This document shows, one piece after another, positions 22,674 to 34,600 of a stretch of 64,000 nt of DNA; the first letter of the stretch is position 1, and every line of letters begins with the position of its first letter. This DNA comes from Corbicula japonica. Lineage: Eukaryota > Mollusca > Bivalvia > Venerida > Cyrenidae. The stretch is taken from NCBI GenBank assembly GCA_038501625.1, contig JAZAYU010000006.1, forward strand, positions 15,130,638 to 15,194,637, in the 5' to 3' direction. The notes below the pieces were generated by a model. That model searched no databases. It was not told the origin of the DNA and saw nothing but the letters and a program-made list of their open reading frames with translations. The translations under genes were made by a program, and so were the position numbers.

Positions 22674-25600
22674 TTATAGGTTGTTTTTCATCCAGTCAAA
22701 CACATGTTCATAGACTAGAAACATAATAGCACCACCTGAAATAAATAACTGTTCATAAAGTACATGTACTAGTAATAGTTAATATATTAAAAATTAAGGA
22801 AATACATGTTGATTGAAAAGAACTTTAAAAGCCACAGTACACATCAAATATCAAAATACTGTGCCCAAGGTTATAAAACTGAGCATGGAAACCAGTCTCA
22901 AATCTCAAGCATCTGATTGGCTGAAATGGCGACCAGTCGCCATTTCAGCCAATCAGATGCTTGAGATTTGAGACTGGTTTCCAATCTCAGCTTTATAACC
23001 TTCAACCCAGCAGACACAGTTTTGAGTCTGTTTATGGCCTCATGCGAATAAGTAGTAAGTGACACAAAGCATTAAGTTATAAAATTTACAAAATTAAAAC
23101 TTCTTTCAACTTATTTACTGTTTTCCAATTAGATGATATGAAAATAAGAATGCTCTCTGAACAGAGAAATGTGATTATCTGATTAAGAACATCTGTTTTG
23201 TACTGCCAATTGCTGATCTAGATCTACACAGTTCGCCCAAGGATAACTGCCATATCCCATGGGATAAAGGGTTAAACAAGTATTGCACGATTTTCATGTT
23301 TTGTTCCGAATTTGTGCACATGCCTATTTATCATCTTTCTCCAATAAATAGTTTTTAGTTATCAAATGTTTTCTGTTTCATATACCTTGTCAGAAAAATT
23401 AATACTTTCTTAGATATGATGCTTTGAGGGAGTGTCATTTATTTGGATTATTTGGAGGAGAGCTCAGAAAATAGATGACGTCTTAAAATGACATCTACAC
23501 AGGAAATAAGATGACTGCACCGGGAAATAATCAAGCCGCGTCATACCTGGTCCCAATCTCAGTATCTTTGGTAAAAGCCCTTTATACAAAGCAAAAAACC
23601 TGAAATTGAACAAGACCATGTTAGTTGTGTAGGCTGATGGATGTCTGCTACAACTGCTTATGTCCTTCTCTCCATCTTTTAGAAATCTAGCTTTACCTTG
23701 TACCTCATGTTTGAATAAACCCTGTAACTTCTTTGCAGGAGCCAATCAAATAGCTGCATTTACAAATACCTGGCGCAATCACAAAATACAAGAGTCAAAT
23801 TCATTGAATTAGACTTCAGATGTATAATGGGAACTGTTGTGTTTACCAACATAGCAGGGCCCATAAAGTTCAAATTTGCAAAATTATAATGGTGTGCAGT
23901 GTGACATATTACTTACATGCATGCACATTTTGCTGAGAAAAAAACATGCCATCATTCCCTTTGTTGTCAATGTGGCTGTTCCATCAGCCATTAAAAAAAA
24001 TTGAAATACATGTACATTGTATCATTAATTCTTCTCAAAATGTTGGTAAAATTGAGATATTTGTGTGTGTGTAAATGTAGGAGTTTAACTGATATTTGAT
24101 TGTGTTCATCTTGGTATGAGAAACATTTGAATTGTTTGAAGTAAGCATGATATTCTCACATACTTTAAACAACCCAAATATTTTCCATACCATAATGAAT
24201 GCTATTCTACCAACATTGCCAAGAGTGAATAATAGCTATAAGGCCAAAGTGTCATGGGCAGGGCCAAAGTGTCATGGGCAGGGCCAAAGTGTCATGGGCA
24301 TTTGTGATATTATGGTGGAATGTGATATTATGGTGGAAAGTAGCCAGATATTGACATCTTTAATGTTTCTGTACAAGAAATATGTCTTATTAAGTTTAAT
24401 AAGCAACTATTAAAACTTACCCCTCTTCCTTATAGATGGTTGCTATGGTAGCAAAGCACTTCCTGTACTTGATTTCCCCTGGAACTGGCTGGGGTCCCTG
24501 AATACGACTCTTGGCAACATCAAATGGAATGTTGATAATGGATGACAAGGTACCGCTTGCTAGGCCAATGAGAAATCTCCGTAATAACTCCAACTTCTGA
24601 TCCTAAAATCAAACAATTATGTAGTTGAAAGGTGACACGGCAACGCTGTCTGAAAAGCGTTGACTACATGTGATTTTTAATCTTCAGTTAATTCTAATTG
24701 ATCAGCAGTATGGTCCCCAGATAAAAAGTGGATGTGCAGTAAACAAAAAAAATGTAGAGAACTGAACAGAATAGAAATTTAAGGGATCTGAGAATATAAA
24801 TCCTGTATCACATGGAACGCCCGAGGTAAAAATTGAAAAGGAGGAGGTATATCCTTGAGGTTATTGAACAAACTCTAAAGCTATACTAGTTGGGATTTTG
24901 AAACCACCCATATAAAAACAAGCAAAAATATTGAAAGAAAAGTATTTTTCAGAGTACTAATAATTAACCGAAAAAAGAATCATGATCGAAGACATTACTA
25001 ACTACATAATAAAATATTTTTTTTTTTGGAAATGAAATATGAGGTAAACTCAAAACATGTGATTTTCATTTTCTCAGCACAGTTTTAATATTTTGACATG
25101 TATTTTATATGAATATGTATATGTCTCATTTTGGTTAAATAATGTTTTAACCCTTTCCTCCATATATATGCATTTTTACGTATGTGCCACCAGTGTAGAT
25201 TCAGATCAGCTGGCACATCCATGCCGTGCGATCAGGATCTGCACTAGTAGCATTTTGGTCAGAAATAACCTAACAAATCAGAAAGCGAACAGTGCAGATC
25301 CTGATCAGATGGCACAGATGTGCCGGCTGATCTGGATCTACACTGTTAGCCCATGCAATAAGGTGTGTCTATGGAGGAAAGTTAATATTCCCGCCACAAA
25401 GGCAATGAATATTTGGATCCTAGCTTGCACTCCATGGAAAAGAAGCTTTTTAACCTCATCTGTGCTGTCATACACTGTTTGCCTTTAGAGTCTTTAGGTC
25501 ATTTCTGACTCAGAAGCTAGACTGTAGATCCAGATCAGAATGCATCGAAATACCAGCTGATCCAGATCTACACTGGTAGGAAAAAATATATATCTAAAGT

Positions 25601-28600
25601 AAAAGGTGAAACATGTTTTAAATATTTCACCATGTTTACATTCTTTTGTTCCATAAGGCAGGAAAAGGGAAATCGCCAGTGTTTGACTAGATTTTCCAAT
25701 CCAGTTAAACAATGATACAAGTACTGTAAGTTATTTTCTTATTCTTTTCTCTATTGTGTATTTTCCTTTATTCTCAATTACCGGTATTTCTTTTTTAATA
25801 ACATAAAATTACAGTTCTAAAGATAAAAGTTGTTTGACAGTTCATATTTCTCCAATTTCCTAAGACAATAGATCACCCTATAAAGATCTGTACACAAAAC
25901 TAATGAAGTAGAACATTTGTAAGTGAAAACATTTAGTTTTTAACAAAATAAAATATATAAAAAGGGGATTAATGATTGTTGTAAACAAGGTATTACTTTA
26001 ATGTTGTAACTGCAGAAATATATTATTATATATTCTGGAAGTGTGTATCTACATTATGGTAAATTCTTGAGTAGATCTTTATCAGTCAGGCTGACCAGGA
26101 TCTTTACTATTTGCTTCTTGGTCAGAAATAATGGAATAATTGTTGAAAGTCTGACAGTGTGATATAAAGTAGCTGATTACAATTGTCTGACTGTTATCAG
26201 TCTTAACTGTTAACAGTTGATAATTTAAGTGAGAAAAGAACAGTACACTGTGGCAGCTGATAGCAAGTTTCAGCTCACCATCTTGTTAAATACTGATCAG
26301 ACTGCACTGGGCTTAAAGATCATAAAACTGAGATTTGAGACTGGTCTCCAATCATAATGATCTTGGGCCTTCATTATTAGCACTTGATGGGTTACATAAA
26401 AGGTAAAAAGAAAATTTTACAAAACTTTATCTCCCAAAAGATAAAATAAAACATTTCTTTATTTTATAAAAACCATTCAAATACTTTTAACTTATGTTTT
26501 TACTTCATAGATATGACATTTGTGGCATGCAGAGTGTATATTCAGGTCAGCTGTCTAATGTTCCGGCTGATCTGGATCTACACTGGTGACCAATGGTGTA
26601 CCAGCCATATCACATGGAGCTAAGTGTTAATGTATTTTATTACAGTGACTCCTGAGAGACATTTGCGATCATGGCGTCTACTGTTGTGATTAATTCACAA
26701 AGTAAGTAATCAACAGCTACAAACAAACAAAATACACATAGTGATTTTATTATATACCATAACAGTGCTTTTAAATGCCCCCTCCCCTTATAAACACACC
26801 CATGTTACTTTTAGGGAAAAAATCAGTTAATCTATTTAAATCATCCATTATCCTTTAGAATCTAATATATGAATAAAAAATAATTAATATAAATAATTAG
26901 TGCCCCCCCCCCATCCCCCTTCAGAAAATATAATGCCTCCTGGTCTTTTAAAACAAGTTTTACTTTGCTTTTCAAAATAAGATTTTATTGGTTAAACACA
27001 TGTTCAGATCACAATGTGTGATCAGGCATGCACAGATTTTATTAGTTAAACATGTGTGTTCAGATCACAACCTATCAGGGGGTCCAACGTATTTGGTTTT
27101 TGCGGAAAAGTAAGTGAGGGACATGTTCTGTGCGGAACAAAATGGCGGAATGTTTCGTTATTTTGTGCATTTCCGGAGATATTTTGACCTGGTAAGTAGG
27201 TTTATATCACTGTTATCGTAATATAAATACGCCTTTCCGGAGGCCAGACATGTAAGCTTCACTCGGTTTTTTAACCTATGTTTGTAGAGGCCTTAACAAA
27301 AAAGTTATTGAATGTATAAACTGAAAGATTGTTTGTTTACAAAGTGAAAATAGAAAATTGCGTGACTTGAAACTGCGTTTTTAGTCAAAATATACCGTGC
27401 TTGGACCTATTTTAGCTTAATTAACACCGAGGTTTTGCATATATTTCTTTGCGACGGCTTTTGCACTTTACATGGGTACTTAATGACCAATTTTTTAAAG
27501 TTCAAACACCTTAAATGTTTGCCGTTGAAGTGGTAAGCATTGTTTTGTTCGGTGCAGAATCTGAATAACAAACTTGAATGCGTTAATATAAGTGTAAGTA
27601 AGACAAGAGCTGGTAACTAATGTTAATAATCAAAACAAAAGCCAATATGTTACCCAAATACGAATGTCTCTCGTATTTGTTATGCAAAATTACCTACCAC
27701 ATACACTTGTATATTAGTCTGCCTCTTGATGTGTGTTCATTACATTATTACTTTTTAGTATTTTGAGAAGAGGGACACAAAACGGACAATTTTAGGCACT
27801 CCATACAAACGTTTGAAGCGTATTTGCGGCACAACCACACCAAAAATGATGATTGCCGTTTACTTGACTAGATATGTTTAAATAAATGAAATACTTTTTG
27901 GGTCAAAAGTAACATTGTACCACTCGTTATCTGTATTAAATATATGTATATCTAATTAAAAGGTTCGCTTTTATATTTAGAGTCGCAACTCCATATTTCA
28001 AGGTGCAGGTCAAAATAAAGAGGTGCTCATATATGTCCAAACAATGAAATAGAGGTGTTCTCTGAATTAAGAGAGGTGCACCTCTACAACTGGGATTAGA
28101 AATACAGATGTAGTGTACATCTATATCTAGAGGTGCGCAGTTATTTTCGGTACTACCAGGTACAGCTGTCAAAAGTCTTGTCAGGTATTGTTTTCTATAA
28201 TATCTTTTGAAAGCGTGAAATCTATATTCCACATTGCTCTACAGACATGAATTTGGTGTCAATAGAAAAAGAGGAAATTTTTTTGCATTAATGAAAAAAA
28301 GAATGTAAGAATTTGAGCCGGTAGAGTAATGTGTTGAAAATTGGCATGCAAACAATTTCAATCTTCCTACCGGACAAGACTTTTGTCCATTAGCATAATT
28401 ATATAGATAAGAACATACGTATGTTTTGGTAACAAATCGGCTTTTATTATGATTATTAACATTTGTTACCGGCTCTTGTCTTACTTACACCTAACACATA
28501 TGAGTGTGTTATTCAGATTCTGCACCGAACAAAAACATGCTTACCACTTCCACGGCAAATATTTAAGGTGCTTGAACTTAAAAAAATTGGTCATTAAGTA

Positions 28601-31600
28601 CCTATGTTAAGTGCAAAAGCCGTCGTGAAAAAATATATGCAAAAACTCAGTAATAGTTTAGCTAAAATAGGTCCAAGAACGGTATATTTTGACTAAAAAC
28701 GCAGTTTCAAGTCACGCAATTTTCTATTTTCACTTTGTAAACAAACAATCTTTCAGTTTATACATTCAATAACTTTTTTGTTAAGGCCTCTACAAACATA
28801 GGTTGACAAACCGAGTGGAGCTTACACATCTGGCCTCTGGGTAGGCGTATTTATATTACGATAACAGTTATATAAACCTACTTACCAGGTCAAAATATCT
28901 CCAGAAATGCACAAAATAACGAAATATTCCGCCATTTTGTTCCGTACAGAACATGTCCCTCACTTACTTTTCCGCAAAAACCAAATACGTTGGACCCCCT
29001 GCCTATGTGCAGATAATTTATTATGTGAGAAGTCATGTGATATGGTGTATCTCACGTAAATATTGCATTTATTACTTCCTATGTAATATAAAATTTTACA
29101 GTATTTCGCATGGTATTATATATAATACAATTCAAATAAAACAATAATTTCAACCAACCAAAAATATATTTAAGAACAAATGTAAACAATTACAGAAATT
29201 TAATACAGTCATTCAATCCAGCAAGCTAGATTTGCTTCCTTTCAATACATTAATTACGTATTGAATAATTAAAGAAAGTTTTCAAATGAATTTATTTTCT
29301 GAATAATAAACAGTGCAGACCCTGTTGAGACTATGGTTTTGCATGCTGATCTGGGTCTTTTCTGGCTGCAAGTGTGACATGATGTTGTGTTTAGTACTTA
29401 AAGAGATAAACTTTAACGGTTTCCTCAACATATGGGCCCAACATCATAAACCTTAAATTGGAGATCTGTCTCAAATCTCAAACATCTTATTAGGCAATCA
29501 GATGCTTGAGATTTGAAACTGGTCTCTGGTTTTAGTTTTATGATCTTGGGCAGTGATAAATTTTCAGGTTCTCAGTATGGGGGCTATGGGGTTCCCCCTC
29601 CAGCCTACGTGCCCCCTGCCCCATCAGGGACAACTGTGGTAGTTCAAGGTCAAGGTCGCCAAGCTGTTCCAGGGTCTTGCCGATACTGTGGGGTTTGTAT
29701 GACAAATTGCATATTTTTTGTTACATCATTTTCACTGAATCTTCAGTATTTGTTTAATGGAACCATGTAGTTGTCACACTTTAAAGAAAGGTCAGTGTTT
29801 GGAAAACAAGGCAAATTGATCACTTTAGTTGTTTTATGAATTTGTGGTGCAACAGATGCACTTAATCAAAGCTCATTAATTTATAATATTAAATTTGTTT
29901 CTATATTACCGGTAATTTCCAGTACCAAGCAGATACATCCCAACAAAAACTACTAAGTTTTATGTCTATGAAATCAAGTGAATATCCTGTTGTAAGAGTT
30001 GTGTCCCTTTCCACTTTCAGGTTGGATTTCCGAAGACAAGTTACCCACTACTGGCATATGTGCTTTTGGTCGTACTATTTCCTGTTCTTGGACTTGGAAT
30101 ACTCGTATTCATAATGATGAAAGAGAAGAAGTGTACTCACTGTGGAGTCAGGCTTTAACAAACAGTTTTCTCACTACATTACATTGCAGCCTTTATCATT
30201 GAATGTTAGTTTAATCCTTTCCTCCATAGATACACCTTTATAACAGTGTAGATCCAGATCAACCAGCACATCAGTGCCGTCTGATCAGGTTCTGTGCTGT
30301 CCACTTTTACATTCATTATCTTATTTCTGACTAATATGCAGCCATCGCAAAACTAATGCAGATCAGAGGGCACGATGTGCATGGTGATCTGGATCTACAC
30401 TGGTCATAGATACATAAAAACATATATTTATTGATTAAAAGGTTAACCTTGTTATATATCCTATTGGGAAATGCAACATATTCAATTTTTAAATAAATAA
30501 GAATGATGCTCATTCGAAAAGATCAAGTACTCAGTTTTTAACATGAACAAAGATCATATAAAGCTCTTGATAAAGCTGAAAATCTTGTGTACTAAAAGTG
30601 TTTTCTTGAAAATCTTGTGTATTCAATGTGTAATGGTGAAAATCTTGTGTACTTAATGTGTTATGCTGAAAATCTTGTGCACTAAATGTGTTATGATAAA
30701 AATCTTGCTTACTTAACGTGTTATGTTGAAACCTTGTGTACTAAATGTGTTATGTTGAAACCTTGTGTACCAAAATTAATATGGTATACATGCAAATCCG
30801 AGTGGAAAGAAAAAGCACATAATTGATATAATATGTACATGTAAGCAAATTGAACTGTTTTCCAACAACAGACTATTAAAATTATTTTTTTTACTGCAAT
30901 GGTGTCTGGCTTGTTGACATGATGTCATTGTTTTCAATTTTTTTAACATTTTCTTGCTGAATTACTCCCCTTTCTTGCTGAATTACCTCCCCTTTGTATG
31001 ATCTAGACACTTTTACACAATAAGCTCCATCATTTGTTTTGGTCATATATGACACTATCTGGATATTGTTTTAATTTATGGATTGAATCAATAGATTAAA
31101 GCATTCATTGCAGTATATAAAACAGTTGGGTTGTTTAAAGTGCATGGTGCCAAAAGTGGCATTATTACATTAAACAACTCAAATGTTTTTCATATCCTGA
31201 TGAACATGATAAAATATAAATTAAATTCTTATATCTACACTCTATTGACACTCTATTTTCAATTCTTACTAAATATAGAGGCGACTCGAGGGGCTGCAAA
31301 GAAACGCTTCGTAAGAGATTTGTGGCTGATGGACAGGAAAGGTTATCACTCTATGTATCAGACCCTCCAGAAACTTCGTAAGAGATTTGTGGCTGATGGA
31401 CGGGAAAGGTTATCACTCTATGTATCAGACCCTCCAGAAACTTTAAAAAGAAGAGTTTAAAGAAGAGTTTAATCATTTAATCCCTGAATTTATGTAACAG
31501 ACTTTATTTATTTCAAATTTGCAATAACAAAACTTCCGCAAAATATAATGATACCACAGAATATGGTTCTATGTGACTTATAATATCAAAATCAGGCATT

Positions 31601-34600
31601 TTGATAAGTGTAGACCCAGAACACAATTTGTGCACTAACATGGTCCCCAAAAGATCAAAACTGTTCCCTGTCTTTTCTAACAGAACAGTGAACAGTGAAG
31701 ACCCTGATCAGATTGTGTGGATGTGCAGGCAGATCTGGATGTACACAGGCTGCAAAATAAACCCACTTTTGTCTTGGAGCACATATAATTATAAGAGCAC
31801 CTGACATCAATATTCATTTAACTAATTGTGTACCTGTGCTTCTGGTATGAGTCCTTTTATATTGTGATAGAAACTGAAGTAGACCATATTGAACACTCCG
31901 TGTCTCCCTAGGGTAGCTGTGATACCTTTACCAAGCCCCTGAGAACCAAATCCATGCTCACGTAATATTTCATGCGCTGTTGCATATGTACTTTTTTGCT
32001 GGAAACAAAAGTAAACACCAAATATTATAGCAAAATTCAATGGTTGGAACAGAAGTCATTTGCATGTGCATTATCGTTAAAAGTAACATAAACATTTAAC
32101 AGACATGGGGCGAATTAAATTTTATGGCTAATGTATTAATAATGCATTACTTTTTGTCAGTAATGCTAAGTAATGATTAATGCAACAGATTAAGCATTAT
32201 TTTAATGCTAATTTAATGCATTACCTATGCCAAAATGCTGTAATGCTTAGCATTATTTGGCATTAATTGGATTTTGTTTACTATTGGATTTTGATGATTC
32301 ATTTTATTAATAAGTATTTATATTAACAGTAACTTTTAGATGCAAAGATGCTCTAAATATTTAATATGTTAATAGTCTATAACATTATCTTATTTATAGC
32401 AAGAGAAAATCATGAATATGACAGTAAGTATTTTGATATGTGTTCACTATTAATAAAACAAGATACAGACTATAAGTGAAGCCTTTTCATCAGAATGTTG
32501 TAAAGTTTTAAAAAAGTTAGGATTAAGCAATGAGTTCTTAAGCTTAGATGTACATGTATTAAGAAAATGCTAAATTTATGAAGTCAATAGCCAGTAGTCT
32601 TTAAAACTCTGTCAACAAAAACAGCACTTTTAAATCATTTCACTGTACACATTCATTGGGACAATATATTTCCCACTAATTTTCAAACACTTAAATATTC
32701 CTGAAAATGTTTGTGGTAGAAATTTGAAGTTCAGTGAAAAATACCAAAAATATTGTTCTGAAATAAGATAGCATCAAAATCAACTTAAACCTTCAGACAT
32801 GCACAAAACTTACTTTCAAACTCAAATAAAGTTATTTTTCTAACCATTGATTCAAGTTACTGATTCATTGTCATTGTAAAAAATATTAAAGGCTATGTCA
32901 GATTTCAGGAAATCAGCATATAATGCAGATGCAGGTGACATAATTATTTAATTGGACAATTTGGCAGTGTAGTCCCTTGTCAATACAACACTCTAAATGT
33001 GTGAAAACAGCAATAAATCAAAGATAACAAAAGTGTTAAAAAGCTTAACCTGTACTAACCTATATGTACTAAGAATAATTTTGTTGTAAGTTCTTGAGGT
33101 GTCACTTAAGATCTTCAAACATTCAGATTGATACTTTGTATGTTAAACTTTAAGGTGATTTTGTTTGGAAGATGATCCTGTTTGTGCATATATTGACAGT
33201 TGACTATTTATTTATTGTAAGTGCACTTGTAAATAAAATAATGCTTAATTTAATGCATTACTTTTTGAAATAATGCTAATTTAATGCATTACTTTCTTAA
33301 AATATAGTAATGCTAAAATTTAATGGCTTGCACACATTTGGCAAATAATGCTAATTTAATGCATTACTTTTAAAAACTAGAGCTATCACTGAAGGTGATT
33401 AATACCCCCGCAATACTGCTTTGTCAGAGTATACAGAAATGATGTTTGCATCTTTCATGGGTGAAAGTTGAAAAATAATTGAAATCCTGAAAATTTGTTG
33501 CAAAAGTTGTGTTTAAAAATAGCGACTTGGGTTTTCACCGGATGTAAACAAAACTGTAAAAGTAGTTGACGTCACAAGGTTTTGTTGAATCGTGCTCCCC
33601 TTCTAAAAAATAATGGACTGATCCAAATGAAAAAAAAAAATGTCACGCAAATCTAATCACCAACGTATGTTAAACGTTTGAAAACTGGAGAAGTAGTTTG
33701 TATCATAAGATTTTGCTAAATTATGCTCCCCTCAAACCAAATATGTCACTAACATGCGCACTTCATGCAGAACATATGATTTCAGTTTCAAGTCGATTAT
33801 CTTGAAAACTGTAGAAGTTTTCATAACACGATTTTGTGAAATCATGTCCCCTGCAAAAAAGAATGGACTGATCCACACAAAAAATATGTCACGCACATCT
33901 ACACTTCATGCTGAACATATGTTTAAAGTTTAAAGTTAATATCTTAAAAACTGTAGAAGTAGTTCGTGTCACAAGATCTTGTTGAATCATGCTCCCCTGC
34001 TAAAGAATAATGGACTGATCCACATGAAACAAAGTATGTCATGGAAATCTACTCACAAACGTATGTTTAAAGTTTGAAAACTGGAGAAGTAGTTTGCATC
34101 ATAAGATTTTAAATAAAAGATTTTGTTAAATAATGCTCACCTGCAAAAACTAATGGACTGATCCAAAAAAAAAATATGTCGCTGACATACACACTTCATG
34201 CAGAACATACAATTTTGGTTTCAAGTCGATATCTTGAAAACTGTAGAAGTTTGCATAACACAATTTTGTTAAATCATGTCCCCTGCAAAAAATTATGGAC
34301 TGATCCACACGAAAAATATGTCACACACATCTACACTTCAGGCCGAACATATGTTTAAAGTTTCATATCAATATCTTAAAAACTGTAGAAGTAGTTCGTG
34401 TCACAAGATTTTGTTGAATCATACTCCCCTGCTAAAAAATAATGGACTGATCCACATGAAACAAAGTATGTCATGGAAATCTACTCACAAACTAATGTTT
34501 AAAGTTTGAAAACTGGAGAAGTAGTTCGCGTCAAAAGATTTTAAATAAAAGATTTTGTTAAATAATGCTCCCCTCCAAAAAATAATGGAATGATCCACAA

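Noticed and set aside
23464..23546. Extension of the carrier reading frame past the conserved RLGPG (MTRLDYFPV...)
   Set aside because: This is intron read-through: the donor GTATGA at 23546 and the acceptor at 22736 restore the conserved C-terminus in exon 8.
25093..25488. Open frame of 131 codons with SVDSDQLAHPC-type sequence, and similar ones at 4032-4253, 9110-9316, 60694-60900 and 60988-61305
   Set aside because: All lie across Family A palindromes and share the peptide only because the repeat is shared; they lack splice or start context.
27936..28232. 98-codon minus-strand frame in the foldback core as a transposase
   Set aside because: No DDE or zinc-finger motif; it is short and overlaps the nested small element.
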